Positions 20,991 through 34,545 are shown, counted from the first letter of the stretch. The stretch is DNA of 64,000 nt from Rheum nobile (GCA_027886185.1 WOAB01000053.1:186001-250000); one strand, 5' to 3'. Program-made: numbers and translations. Notes: generated from the letters alone by a model not told the origin.

Positions 20991-23900
20991 AAACATAACA
21001 CAACAAGATATCATATGGAAATCGGTTAGGCAGATAATCTCCCATTTTACTTATGGTTTGAAGATTAATGAATATACTCCGCTTAGCATACAACCATAAA
21101 ACATAACAAGATACCACATGTCTAGAGATCAATAAGGTCAGATGATCTCACCTTTCAGATATGGTTTGGAGATTAAATGATATAAGGTCGGATAATATTC
21201 CCATTTTACAAACAAAAACAAGATATCATATGATTTGAAGATTAATAAAAGGTCGGATATGATTGGAGATTAATATAAGCAGAACGATGCAACAATATAC
21301 CATATGATTGGAGATTAATATAAGGTCGGAGTATATCACATTTCACATAAGATTTGGAGATGAATGGATATAAGGTCGGATAATATCTCCTTTCCACATA
21401 CAAGCACAACAAGCGCAACAAGATATCATATGATTTGGAGAATAATATTAGGTCGGATAATCTTCTTGTTTCATACACAAGCATAACAAACGCAACAATA
21501 TACCATGTGATTGGAGATCAATATAAGGTCAAAAAGTCTCATATTTCACATATGGTTTGGAGATTAATGGGTATAAGGTCAGATAATCTCCCATTTCACA
21601 TACAAGCACAAAAAACGAAAGAATATACCATATGATTTGGAGATTAATATAAGATCAGATAATCTCACATTTCACATATGGTTTGGAGATTAATGGATAT
21701 AAGGTCGGGCAATCCCCTCACTTCATATATAAGCATAAAACGCAATAAGATACCACATGTTTGGAGATCAATATAAGGTCGGATGATCTCACATTTCACA
21801 CATGGTTTGGAGATTAATGATTATAAGGTTGGATGGTCTCACGTTTCACATATGTTTTGGAGATTAATAAATAAAATGTTGGATAATCTCTCCATTTTAT
21901 ATACAAGAAGAACAACGCATCACTATACCATATGAATGGACATCAATACAAGGGCAAAAATTCTCACATTTCACATATGGTTTGGAGATTAATGGATATA
22001 AGGTCGAAAAATCTCTCATTTCACATACAAGCACAACAAACCAAACAAGATACCATATGATTTGGAAATTAATATAAGGTAGGATAATATCACAATTCGT
22101 ATATTGTTTGGAGATTAATGGATATAAGGTTGTATAATCTCCCCATTTCACATACAAACATAAAAAGCAACAAGACCACTTGTTTGGAGAACAATATAAG
22201 GTCAGATGATATCACATTTCAGACATGGTTTGAAGATTAATGGATATAAGGACGAATAATCTCCCCATTTCATAATGTAACAAGATATCATATATATAAA
22301 TTAGAGATTAATATAAGAGCGGATAATCTTCCCACTACACATACAAGCACAACAAACGGAACAAGATACCATATGATTTAAAGATTAATATAAGGTCGGA
22401 TAATCTCACATTTCACATATGATTTGGAGATTAAAGGATATAAGGTAGGATAATCTCTCCTTTCCACATACAAGCACAACAAACGGAACAAGATTCCATA
22501 TGATTTGGAGATTAATATAAGGTCAGATAATTTCAAATTTCATATATGATATGGAGATTAAAGAATATAAGGTCTGATAATCTCCCCACTTCACATACAA
22601 ACATAAAACGCAACAAGATACCACATGTTTAGAAATCAATATAAGGTCGGTTGATCTCACATTTGAAATATGATTTGGAGATTAATAAATATAAGGTCGG
22701 ATATATAATCTCCTCATTTCACATACAAGCATAACAAACGCAACAATATACAATATGATTGGAGATCAATATAAGGTCGGAATATCTCACATTTCACATA
22801 TGATTTGGAGATTAATGGATATAAGGTCGGATAATCTCCCAATTTCACATACAAGTACAACAAACAAAACAAGATATTATATGATTTTGAGATTAATATA
22901 AGGTCGGATAATCTCACATTTCACATATGATTTGGAGATTAAGGAATATAAGGTCGGATAATCTCCCCTAAACGCAACAAAATATCACATGTTTGGAAAT
23001 TAATATGAGGTCGGATGATCTCACATTTCACTTATGGTTTAGAGATTAATGGATATAAGGTCGAATATTCTCCCATTTCACATACAAGCACAACAAACGG
23101 AACAAGATACCATATGATTCGAAGATCAATATAAGGTCAGCTAATCTCACATTTCACATATGGCTTGGAAATTAACGGATATAAGGTCGGATAATCACCC
23201 CACTTCACATACAAACATAAAACGCAACAAGATACCACATGTTTGGAGATCAATATATGCTCAGATGATCTCACATTTCAGATATGGTTTGGAGATTAAT
23301 GGATATAAAGTCGGATAATCTCCCAATTTCACTTTCAAGTACAACAAGCAGAACAAGATATCATATGATTTTGAGATTAATATAAGGTCGGATTATCTCA
23401 GATTTCACATATGATTTGGAGATTAATGGATATAAGGTCGGATAATCTCCCCTAAACACAACAAAATACCATATGTTTGGAGATTAATATAAGATCAGAT
23501 GATCTTACATTTCACATATGGTTTAGAGATTAATGTTTATGAGGTCGAATATTCTCCCATTTCACATACAAGCACAACAAACGAAACAAGATACCATATG
23601 ATTTGGACATTATTATAAGTTCAGATAATCTCACATTTCACATATGGTTTGGAGATTAATGGATATAAGGTCGGATAATCTTCTCAGTTCACATACAAAC
23701 ATAAAACACAACAAGATCAATATAAGGTCGAATGATCCCACATTTCAGATATGGCTTGGAGATTAATAGATATAAGGTCGGATAATCTCCGAACATACAA
23801 GTACAACAAACAAAACAAGATATCATATGATTTGGATATTAATATAAGGTCAGATAATCTCACATTACACATATGATTTAGAGATTAATGGATAAGGTCG

Positions 23901-26653
23901 TATAATTTCCCCTAAGCGCAACAAAATACCACATGTTTGGAGATTAATATAAGGTCGAATGATCTCACATTTCACATACGGTTTAGAGATTAATGAATAT
24001 AAGGTCGGATATTCTCCCATTTCACATACAAGCACAACAAACGGAACAAGATACCATATGATTTGGAGATTAATATAAGGTCGGGTAATCTCACATTTCA
24101 CATATGGTTTGGAGATTAATGGATATAAGGTCGGATAATCACCCCACTTCACATACAAACATAAAACGCAACAAGATACCACATGTTTGGAGATCAATAT
24201 AAGGTCATATGATCTCACATTCCAACTATGGTTTGGAGATTAATAGATATAAGATCGAATAGTTTCCCAATTTCACATACAAGTACAACAAACAAAACAA
24301 GACATGATATGATTTGGATATTAATATAAGGTCTAATAATCTCACATTTCACATATGATTTGGAGATTAATGGATATAAGGTCGAATAATGTCCCCTAAA
24401 CGCAACAAGATACCACATGTTTGGAGATCAATATAAGGTCAGATGATCTCACATTTAAGATATGGTTTGGAGATTAATGGATGTAAGGTCTTATAATATC
24501 CCAATTTCACATACAAGTACAACAAACAGAACAAGATATCATATGATTTGGAGATATATAAGGTCGGATTATCTCACATTTCACATATGATTTGGAGATT
24601 AAAGGATATAAGGTCGTATAATATCCCCTAAACGCAACAAAATACCACATGTTTGGAGATTAATATAAGGTCGGATGATCTCATATTTCACATATGGTTT
24701 AAACATTAATGTATATAAGGTCGGATGTTCTCCCATTTCACATACAAGCACAATAGATGGATAAAAATATCATATGATTTGGAGATTAATATATGGTTAG
24801 ATAATCTCACATTTCACAAAAGGTTTGGAGATTAATATTTATAAGGTCGGATAATCTCCCCACTTCACATACAAACATAAAACGCAACAAGATACCACAT
24901 TATAAGGTCGGATGATCTCGCATTTCATATATGGTTTGGAGATTAATGAATATAAGGTTGGATAATCTACCAATTTCACATACAAGTACAACAAACTGAA
25001 CAAAATATCATGTGATTTGGAGATTAATGGATTTAAGGTCGGTCGGATAATCTCCCTTAAACGCAACAAATATCACATGTTTGGAGATTAATATAAGGTC
25101 AGATAATCTCACATTTCACATATGGTTTAGAGATTAATGGATATAAGGTCGGATATTCTCCCATTTCACATACAAACAAAACAAACGGAACAAAATATCA
25201 TATGATTTGGAGATTAATATAAGGTCGGATAATCTTACATTTCACATATGGTTTGGAGATTAATATTTATAAGGCTGGATAATCTCCCCACTTCACATAC
25301 AAACATAAGATGCAACAAGATACCACATTATAAGGTCGAATGATCTCGCATTTCATATATAGTTTGGAGATTAATGGATATAAGGTTGAATAATCTACCA
25401 ATTTCACATACAAGTACAACAAACAGAACAATATATCATAAGATTTGGAGATTAATATAAGGTCGGATTATCTTAAATTTCACATATAATTTGTAGATTA
25501 ATGGATATAAGGTCGGATAATATCCCTCAAAACAAAACAAAATACCATATGTTTAGAGATTAATATAAGGTCAGATAACCTCACACTTCACATATGGTTT
25601 AGAGATTAATGGATATAATGTCGGATATTCTCCCATTTCAAATACAAGTCCAACAAACGGAACAAGATATCATATGATTTGGAGATTAATATGAGGTCGG
25701 ATAATCTCACATTTCACATATGGTTTGGAGATTAATATTTTTAAGGTCGGATAATCTTCCCACTTCACACACAAACATAAAACGCAACAAGATACCACAT
25801 GTTTAGAGATCAATATAAGGTTGGATGATCTCACATTTCATATATGGTTTGGAGATTAATGTACATAAGGTCGGATATTCTCCCATTTCACATACAAGCA
25901 CAATAGACGGATAAAAATATCATATGATTTGGAGATTAATATATGGTTATAATCTCATATTTCACATATGGTTTGGAGATTAATATTTATAAGGTCGGAT
26001 AATCTCCCCACTTCACATACAAACATAAAACGCAACAAGATACCACATGTTTGGAGATCAATATAAGGTTGGATGATCTCACATTTCATATATGGTTTGG
26101 AGATTAATGGATATAAGGTCGAATAATCTTCCATTACACATACAATCACAACAAATGTAACAAGATACCATATAATTTGGAGATTAATATAAGGTCGGAT
26201 AATTTTACATTTCACATTTGGTTTGGAGATGAAAATCTCCCTTAAACGCAACAAAATACCACATGTTTAGAGATTAATATAAAGTCGGATAATCTCACAC
26301 TTCCCATATGGTTTAGAGATCAATGGATATAAGGTCGAATATTCTCTCATTTCAAATACAAGCACAACAAACGGAACAAGATACCATATGATTTGGAGAT
26401 TAATATAAGGTCGGATAATCTCACATTTCACATATGGTTTGGAGATTAATATTTATAAGGTCGGATATTATCTCCATTTCACATACAAACATAAAATGCA
26501 ACAAGGTGCCACATGTTTGGAGATCAATATAAGGCCGGATGATCTCACATTTCATATATGGTTTGGAGATTAATGGATATAAGGTCGAATAATCTCCCAT
26601 TACACGTACAAGCACACCAAATTTAACAAGATACCATATGATTTGGAGATTAA
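20990..26653. repeat. Satellite array, ~124-bp monomer with higher-order organisation (left block)
   Basis: A head-to-tail array of an AT-rich monomer of about 124 bp. Each monomer has two unequal halves that share GGAGATTAAT, ATAAGGTCGGATAATCTC and TTCACATA, so it arose from a shorter repeat. Monomers come in at least four kinds, told apart by the linker before the next GGAGAT: AAACATAAAACGCAACAAG, AAGTACAACAAACARAACAAG, AAGCACAACAAACGGAACAAG, or the short CCTAAACGCAACAAAATA. These follow each other in a repeating order of about 470-485 bp, for example with the short type at about 22971, 23455, 23925 and 24399. Minus-strand open frames across it are by-products of the repeat. The array resumes at 29674 after an insertion. 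Confidence 0.93.
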
Positions 26654-27976
26654 TGTAACACCCCCAAATATCCTCTTCAAAGGTATTACTGCCAGTGACC
26701 TCGGATTTCACATCCCGAAGTCACCCCAGGCTTTTCCAGTTGATATAAACCATCAAACAGCAGTTATAATACAAAATATCATAACTTTCATTAAAACCAA
26801 AGTCTCGGAATTACAACATAATTCCAAACACATCAAAATACATAATCAGAATTATACAGCGGAAGTCTTAAAGCAAAACATATTTAACACAACGGAAGTC
26901 TTTTAAATAATTAACACAGGGTCTTGATCGCAATGATCACCCGCCAAGGATCCTAACCTGAATAAACTTGTCAAAAACACCGTTTGCCTTCATAGTCGTT
27001 CTAGCCTTCACAGGACGGCAACTTATCTGATGTGCTGAATCGAACGGATGACACCAGCCAACCATGCAGAGAACAATTTCGGTTGGTTAGTCTAATGAAA
27101 GAACATGCAAGGGTACAAAGCAGAGTGGTTCAAAGTAGTCGTATTAGGTTAGACTCATCGCTTCTCGAATCAAAACCGATGACGATAGTCAACCACCATA
27201 CTCCTACTAGAATATATGAAAAGACATGATCAAGAAAAGATTCTGGAAGACCAAGTCTTTCAGCAATCAATCCCAAAAGAAGACTCCAACGAATTGAGTC
27301 TTATCGGAAATATGACAAATGTTGGGAAACTTAAAATTATACACAAGCGTTCAAAACGACTTGATATTTCGGTTCACGACCAACCTCACCGCTCAAAGCG
27401 AATCCAGATTGGAAAGAGAACTTTACTCTGATCAAAGTCAAGACGAGTTTTCCTAGTTACACTATCGCCTAGCTGCACTACTCGCCGAAGGTATATTAAT
27501 TATGTACGACTAACGGCACTTATCTTATTTAATTCCAAAACACACATCACGTTATAAGCTTTTAGATATATGTTTCGCCATGAGGGACATATATCGAAGG
27601 AATGGACCTCGCAGGCTCCAAACCTCAATCCACATCACATTCGTATCCACATCTCGTTGGTGTCAGGGTCTCCGATGCCCTTTCAACCAATAATTATCAA
27701 GAAACGACTGGACCTCACATAGAGCCCAGAGTTCCTACGAATACTCGTGCTAACTAACAATTCAACACAGTAATAGTCCACATCAAAGCCAACATGGCCA
27801 ACATCATAAACATATATTTATACTAGCGTTGTTCTAGCAGATATACAACCTAGTATAATATCATCTTTTAATCAATTATTAACAAAGTTGTTCCCAACGA
27901 ACAATAAATCAGTAAATCATCCCAAATTAATTAACAACTAAACAATTGATAATTAATTGAAATATGGAATGATGAG

Positions 27977-28667
27977 TGTTGGGGTCGGAAAATCGACTAC
28001 TCGTCCAATGGGCATCAACTGTCTGACGCCACCGTCGGACGCATCAGACCTGTCGGACGTGAGCCATGCGACCGTCGCTTGATTCCTGGACGCAACGGAC
28101 CAGCGAGATTTTCTCCTTTAAGTATAACAACTCCGAGATCTACAACGGCTATATGCATTATTTCAGCCATCAAGGAAGGAATCAACCATCTTTAAGAGAT
28201 GATCAAGGCTTATTAAGAGGAGATCAAGCGTAATTAATGCAGAATCAAAGAGAAGATCAAGAGCATTTAAGGAGAGATCAAGAGCATTTAAAGAGAGATC
28301 AAGAGTATTTAGGGAGGGATCAAACAAGTATAAATAAGGCTCTAGGAGAAGCCTCAAAGGACACTCTACGACATTCTACAACACTTCATTCTACTGCAAC
28401 CACTTGTACTCTTATCATCAAAATTCTCATTTTTATATATTCTATCTTGTCCAACGTTGTTTAGTCCGACCGACGCTTGTAATCTGGTCCGACCATCTCG
28501 CCTTCTTCGACTATTCATGTTGTAACCTTCTTCTTTCTCTCTTGCATCACAAAAACTACCATTTGTAATCACTTATTCTCATCAAACGGAGTAGATTTAT
28601 CACCCTAACTATTGTTACCCCTCAAATCAACGGAAAGAGATTGATTGGTCATTTTCCGTCCAAAACA
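27977..28667 (+). mobile_element. Nested solo LTR (691 bp), Tat-like
   Basis: It begins TGTTGGGGTCGG and ends TCCGTCCAAAACA, the terminal pattern of the LTRs of elements A and B. It is flanked by ATGAG at 27972-27976 and 28668-28672. No internal region is left. It lies within the 3.0-kb solo LTR, so it is the youngest layer here. Confidence 0.85.
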
Positions 28668-29334
28668 ATGAGCAAGAGCGAACCGCCACTTGCCTGGAGT
28701 AGATTCGGCGATGAATCTAGACGAGACGACTACTGATGATATCCTTTCCAAGGATATGGCCTATGCTTCAGATAGCTCTAGCAGGATTACGGTTCCACAC
28801 GCGATCCCGCAAATAACGTTAACGCTCGATTGATTTCGGGTTAAATCTAGACTGAAAGGCACTTGGGCTTCTCGGCCCAACAAGGGATTAATTAAGCTTA
28901 AGGGGTCCCACCACCTTGTCTTCTTCCTCCTTGCAACAACAACGATGCAGTTCCAGCACAGCGGCGGGGGCTCATCGTCGCCGGGAAGGAGGCTCGTTGG
29001 CGCCGGGGATGGAGCACAGGCGCAGCAGCGGAGGGCAGCAGCCACAACGCGCACAGGAGCTCGCCGGGGCTTCACGACGTCGGAAGAAGCTTCTCGACGC
29101 CGGACAGCAGCAGCAACGGCACCGGGGCTGGTCTTCTTCGTCGGGGTCCTCGCCGCCTCGTCGCCGGGATGGAGCACAGCAGCAGCAACGCCATCAGCCA
29201 GCAGCGACGGTGGCTTGCCGGAGAAGGAGGAGATGGAGGCTCGCCATCGGGAGGAGCTACGGAGACGGGATGGAGCAAGAGAAAGACGAGAGGGGAGAGA
29301 GAGATTTGATGCCCATCAACCTTCATCCCCATCA

Positions 29335-29344
29335 CCATATATAG
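29335..29344 (-). promoter_or_regulatory. TATA box of the 3.0-kb solo LTR
   Basis: CTATATATGG on the minus strand, followed by a GC-rich leader with few AT stretches. It is the only clear TATA box in this LTR, about 330 bases from its 5' end. Whether it is active is not known. Confidence 0.5.
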
Positions 29345-29673
29345 TCCAAGGAGGGAGGGGGCAAAGCTCCGACAAGGGAGGGGGCAAAGCTCCGACAATG
29401 CACAAGTGGAGAGCCCAAGTGGTAACGGGATAAGATTACAACGGGAGGATAAGATTTGGTATGGGTTTTAAACCCCAGAAATTATATGTTTGTATCCAAA
29501 CAAATATTCTAAGTCCCGAAAATACATCGAATGTATTTTATACCACTCAGGGAATTATTTCGGAGATCATGGATGTTACGAAAAATCCGAACTCCACTGA
29601 AAGCAAAATAATTATAGAACGAAGGTGGGGAAAATTACCCAATTATCCATACTAAAAATTGAGGGATATTACA

Positions 29674-30690
29674 ATTAATATAAGGTCGGATAATCTCACA
29701 TTTCACATAAGGTTTAGAGATTAATATTTATAAAGTCGGATAATCTCCCCACTTCACATAAAAACATTAAACGCAACAAGCTACCACATGTTTGGAGATC
29801 AATATAAGGTCGGATGATCTCACATTTCATATATGGTTTGGAGATTAATGGATTAAGGTCGAATATTATCCCATTACACATACAAGCACAACAAACGTAA
29901 CAAGATACCATATGATTTGGAGATTAATATAAGGTCGGATAATCTCACATTTCACATATGGTTTAGAAATTAATGGACATAAGGTCGCATAATCTTCCCA
30001 CTTCACATACAAACATAAAATGCAACAAGATACCACATGTTAGGAGATCAACATAAGGCCGGATGATCTCATATTTCAGATATGGTTTGAAGATTAATGG
30101 ATATAAGGTCGGATAATCTACCAATTTCACATACAAGTACAACAAACAAAACAAGATATCATATGATTTGGAGATTAATATAAGGTCGGATTATCTTACA
30201 TTTCACATATGATTTGGAGATTAACGGATATAAGGTAGGATAATCTCCCTCAAAACAAAACAAAATACCACATGTTTGGAGATTCATATAAGGTCGGATA
30301 ATCTCACATTTCACATATGGTTTAGAAATTAATGGATATAAGGTCGGATATTCTCCCATTTCACATACAAGCACACCAAACGGAACAAGATACCATATGA
30401 TTTGGAGATTAATATAAAGTCGGATAATCTCACATTTCACATATGGTTTGGAGATTATTATTTATAAGGTCGGATGATCTCCCCACTTCACATACAAACA
30501 TAAAATGCAACAAGATACTACATGTTTGGAGATCAATATAAGGTCGGATGATCTCATATTTCATATATGGTTTGGAGATTAATGAATATAAGGTCGGATA
30601 ATCTCTCAATGTTACAAACAAACACAACAATATATCATATGATTTGGAAATTAATATATGGTCAAATAATCTCTCCATTTCCCATGGAAG
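29674..30690. repeat. Satellite array (right block)
   Basis: Continuation of the 124-bp array after the solo LTR, with the same monomer kinds and ATTAA at the junction. It fades at about 30660-30690 (TAATCTCTCCATTTCCCATGG), after which the sequence is unique. Confidence 0.92.
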
Positions 30691-31642
30691 CATATCGCCA
30701 TCAGTGTGGAGGTAGAATGTAAAACAATTGTAACATTAATGTTGTATAGAAACATGCATAATTGACCCACTTGTCACTTACTAAGGTGCATTCCGATCTA
30801 GATGTTAAAAAACATAGGAGAAATAACAGTTTTGAGTTTCCTTTCTTTTATTCCGTTTGAAATTAAAAAAAGAATAGGGTAATACTCAAATATGGCATTC
30901 AAACAGTGTTGAACTAAACATGATATGAGTTATATTTTAGAACACACATATTCAGCAACCAAGAGAAATTTTCTGATATTTCCTACGCAGATAGGCATAA
31001 CCTAATCATTTCTAGACAAGAAGATGCAATACACATATAAATAGCAATGAACATATACCAACAATAACTCAACAAGTACCACAATAGGGCAGTTAATTAA
31101 GCAACAATGAGGGGAGAAAATGAACTCGAGCCCGAAAACGCTCTCTTCTCTCACCTGCAACCTAAGCCCCGAAACCCTAACTATTGAACGGCCGTCGCGC
31201 CCCTTGCTCAACGATTCCAAATCCCAGATCCCCTCCCCTAACTCTGAATCCAATCACCTCGATCGTCTTGCTCCTCTTTACACTCCTTCGCATCACACGA
31301 GCTTGTCCTCTGTGCCTGATTTAGGGGAGAAAGTATGGATGAAAAGGGGAAGATCTTCCTTCCCCAAATCTAACAGGAAACCTTACCCCTCTCACCTTAC
31401 CCTGATACACCACCTGCACACGCTTTCGGCCCCTTAATGTTCTCAGATCTCCGTCAATGGCGTGTTCCTGCGTCTCGCGTGGGATCCGGGTAATCCGGAG
31501 ATCCTGGTCAGAGGTCGACGTGGGCTCAGTCAAGGGTGGGAGCTCTCTCTTGCCACAGTGACTGCCATGCTGAGTGAGGAAGGAAGCCTCCAGGAAATCG
31601 CGGAAAAGAAGGGGTGGTGATGTTCTGTTATGCTAGACCTCG
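30691..31642. other. Unique DNA; uncertain open frame at 31120-31437
   Basis: A plus-strand frame of 105 codons (31120-31437) is S/P-rich with no recognisable domain. It precedes the DUF4283-like fragment by about 200 bases and could be the 5' part of the same retroelement, but nothing shows this. The rest holds no gene that I can see. Confidence 0.35.
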
Positions 31643-32134
31643 CCACTGCCGGAATACATCAGTTTTGATGTCATAAGCACAATCATTGAGATGAACAACT
31701 TGGACACTCTTATAAAACTTGACCCTTTTACTGAGAAAAAACAGAGAGTGAGCTATGCAAGGGTCTGCATTAATGTTGATGTGGATAGTGTTGATTTTAA
31801 CACCATTGTCATCCCTAATGAAGAGGAAGAAGAAAAAATCTTTAAAATTTGGTTTGAGGAAGCACCTGAAGGCTGTGGCAACTGTGGTGCCCTGGAGCAC
31901 TCCTTTGAAAAATGCCCTTTGAGGGTAGCCAAGGCCCAATCTCTCCAAATGACTTTTCAGAGGATCAAGGTTAGTTCCTCCTCTGAGGAGTCTAAGGAAA
32001 AAAATGAAGAAGGCTCGAGCAAATGGAAAAATGTTGTTTCCCACAAGAAAAACCTACCCTCAAAGGGCATTTTTCAAAACCGGAGTGCTCCATTCCTCTT
32101 CCGATTGGAGTTCCAGTTTGAATCCAACTTTTAG
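31643..32134 (+). pseudogene. DUF4283 / zinc-knuckle fragment of a LINE ORF1-like protein
   Basis: One frame, open from before the ATG at 31691, reads PLPEYISFDVISTIIEM, then LDPFTEKKQRVSYARVCINV. This is the end of the DUF4283 domain found in ORF1 of plant L1-type LINEs and in related domesticated proteins. A zinc knuckle CGNCGALEHSFEKC (CX2CX4HX4C) follows, then a S/E/K-rich tail to 32134. There is no nearby endonuclease or reverse transcriptase, so this is a 5' fragment. Alternatively it is a stand-alone DUF4283 gene relic. Confidence 0.6.
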
Positions 32135-33415
32135 ATCTTCAATTTCCGAGTGGAGTACTCAATTCAAGTTCATACATTTCTTTTTGATTATTTGGCAATC
32201 AGTTATTTATGCATATTGTTTAAAGAATCAAGTTGCAATAAAACATGAAATGATGACTCACTCTCAAGGAATCGTTGGCTTCATGATCGACGTATTCGCA
32301 TAGGACGTCATAACCAGCCTGTGCACCGCCTCTGCAATTTTACAATGAGAGCAAGCTTGTTCTGCAATTTTGTTCAGCTAAATGGGTATTTTCGTCCAAG
32401 TAATGTGTGCCCAACATTTTCCAAAAGTGCGCAAAGTATACCCCTATACAAATTTCTCAACGGTTTGTAATTTAGATATAAAAAGGGAAAACTTTTAAGT
32501 TTAGAGACCTAATTTGAACAAATTCAAGGGTAAGGACGAATAAAAATATTAAATTTAGGATCAATAACATATTTAACCCATTATAAGTTAGAATATTCAC
32601 GGAGAGAGAGTAGAAACACCGAATAAGTATTTAACATATCCTCATATATTTTTTATTCTTTTTCAAAGGAAAGTATTAGATCAAATCTGCATATATTAGT
32701 TTACCGAGAATAAAGTGAGAATATATTAATTAAGGAAGTAAAGTAATGTAAATTTATTCCGACTGATATTTAATTTAAGGTAACTGTAGGATACTCCAAA
32801 TTTGTGATTTTTAATTTAAATCCAAAAAAAACACAGGCTGTCACATGTCAAAATTAATATCGTGACGACACATGGCAAAAAAATTTTTGGATTATTGTAG
32901 GAGCGACATGTGACTTAGCATGTATTCTGCTTTAGTTATTATATACTAGATTAGGCAAGGTTTAGGAGCCAAAGTGCTACTTGCTTTTTCAATGGCCTTG
33001 TTCTGCAGAGTGCTAAGGATCCAAGATATTTATTGCATAATAATGAATCCGTTTATTATATATGATATTACTTGGATCCTTTGTTTTTTTTAAGCCTTTT
33101 TTTTGGCAAATCTTGCTCTCTTTTTTTTAAAAAAAGAAACGGTTTCATTGTTAATTGTTTTAAAAAAATTGATTGATTTGAAGAAAAATGAGTGTTGATG
33201 TAAAAAATCATATTGTTAATTTTTAAAAATAAATTCATATTGTTGAATCTTCGAAGTATTATTATGGGTGTTTACGTAAATTTTTGATGAAATATAAAAA
33301 AAAAATTAATACAGTTGAATAAACGCTTATGATCTGTACATGAACAATTATATTATACATGTTTATTTTGCATATGATTTGTAGATATTTTGCATATGTT
33401 ATTGGAAAGTTAGAA
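32135..33415. other. AT-rich non-coding DNA
   Basis: No gene is seen. An imperfect inverted pair TGTCACATGTCAAAATTA / TGACGACACATGGC around 32838-32876 is the only local structure that I noticed. Confidence 0.45.
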
Positions 33416-33963
33416 TTGGACAAAAAAATATCATAGGATATAACTATAGTATATAATCAAAGTATATAACTATAGAATATAACCATACGATATAACCATA
33501 TGATATAATTATAGGATATAATCATAGAAAATAGTTGTAGGATATAACCATATGATATAACTATAGGATATAATCATAGTATATAACTATAAAATAAAAC
33601 CATAGGATATTACCAAATTAGATATAACTATAGGTTATAATCATAGTATATAACTATATAATATAACCAGATGATATAACTATAGGATAAAATCATAGTA
33701 TATAACTATAGAATACAACCATATGATATAACCAAACTGGATATAACTATAGGTTATAAACATAGCATATAACTATAGAATATAACTATAGGATATAACT
33801 ATAGTATATAACTATAGGATATAACCATATGATATAACTGTAGGATATAATCATAGTATATAACTATAAAATATAACCACGATATAACCAAATTGGATAT
33901 AACTATAGGTTATAATCATAGTAAATAACTATATAATATAACCATATGATATAACAATGGAAT
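33416..33963. repeat. AT-rich minisatellite (ATATAACYATA motif)
   Basis: More than 40 degenerate copies of an 11-14-base motif (ATATAACTATA, ATATAACCATATG, ATATAATCATAGT) are arranged in a looser unit of about 50 bases. The array stops at the left copy of the 80-bp direct repeat that flanks the Mutator-like element. Confidence 0.85.
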
Positions 33964-34046
33964 ATAAGCCTAATGATTACCTATAAAAAAATAACTAAAG
34001 CCTTATGTTACTAACATATTTTGAGATCGTACTAAGATATACATGT
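33964..34046 (+). repeat. Left copy of ~80-bp direct repeat flanking the MULE
   Basis: It begins ATAAGCCTAATGATTACCTA and ends GATATACATGT. It matches 38439-38518 closely, with about six differences and a short indel. See the entry for the right copy. Confidence 0.85.
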
Positions 34047-34110
34047 GTTAATGCTATTTTTTTGGCGAAAAAACCGCGCACGCTTTTTTTTTTTACTTCG
34101 CACTCCTCCT

Positions 34111-34400
34111 TGGGCGGCACATCTGGCCGCCCAGAAAACCCTTCTCAAAAACCGGTTTGCCTCTCGGCGGCACTAGGTGCAGCCCAAGCAAACCAGATTT
34201 TTGATAACCCGGTTTGGCCCTGGGCGGCACGTATTGCCGCCCATTTTTTTAGGGGGGAGAACCCGGTTTAGGAATTTAGTTTATTTATTTTATAATAAAA
34301 AATTTTGGTTTTTTGGAAACCGGGTTAAACCTGGGCGGCACTTGGTGCCGCCTAGAGAACCCTCCAAAATTCAAACATGGGCGGCACATACTGCCTCCCA
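34111..34400. repeat. Subterminal palindromes, left set (5 copies)
   Basis: Five 23-bp near-palindromes of the form TGGGCGGCAC(N)3GTGCCGCCCA at 34111-34133, 34164-34186, 34221-34243, 34332-34354 and 34378-34400. They are separated by AACCGGTTT-like or AACCCGGTTT-like words. Repeated palindromes near the ends are plausible transposase binding sites. Confidence 0.85.
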
Positions 34401-34545
34401 GACTTATCCCCCCAAAAAATCCCAGTTCGGCGGTATTTAGGGCCGGCGAGGGTCGTCTTCTCCGAGCAACAAAAAAAACAAATCCGAGAGAAAAAAAAAG
34501 GATTCCGGCGAGTATTCCTTTGAAGACATATGGGCGGAGGTAGAC

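Larger units (their letters stand above)
26654..29673 (-). mobile_element. Solo LTR (3,020 bp), Tekay/Del-like, inserted in the satellite
   Basis: The element has TG...CA ends (TGTAACACCCCCAAATATCC on the plus strand; TGTAATATCCCTCAATTTTT as read from the other end). It is flanked by a perfect 5-bp duplication ATTAA (26649-26653 and 29674-29678), which restores the satellite monomer when the element is removed. On the minus strand it ends GGGGGTGTTACA, as LTRs of Tekay/Del-type chromoviruses do as far as I recall. There are no gag or pol frames and no second LTR, so it is a solo LTR. A CTATATATGG TATA box lies at 29335-29344 (minus). The GC-rich 28900-29440 stretch would be transcribed leader; its open frames are not recognised proteins. 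Confidence 0.8.

Noticed and set aside
21242..26711. Many minus-strand ORFs of 60-120 codons with YPLISKPYVKCEIIRPY-like repeats
   Set aside because: They are translations of the 124-bp satellite; the period is not a multiple of three, frames are not kept and variation is not codon-biased.
28761..29433. GC-rich frames of 138-162 codons on both strands
   Set aside because: They lie inside the 3-kb solo LTR, show no domain, and their composition is explained by the GC-rich leader.
21000..30690. CRISPR-like array
   Set aside because: Units are contiguous tandem monomers of about 124 bp with no unique spacers, in a plant genome.
31120..31437. 105-codon ORF as a separate gene
   Set aside because: S/P-rich and without a domain; it may be part of the LINE-like fragment but cannot be supported as a gene.
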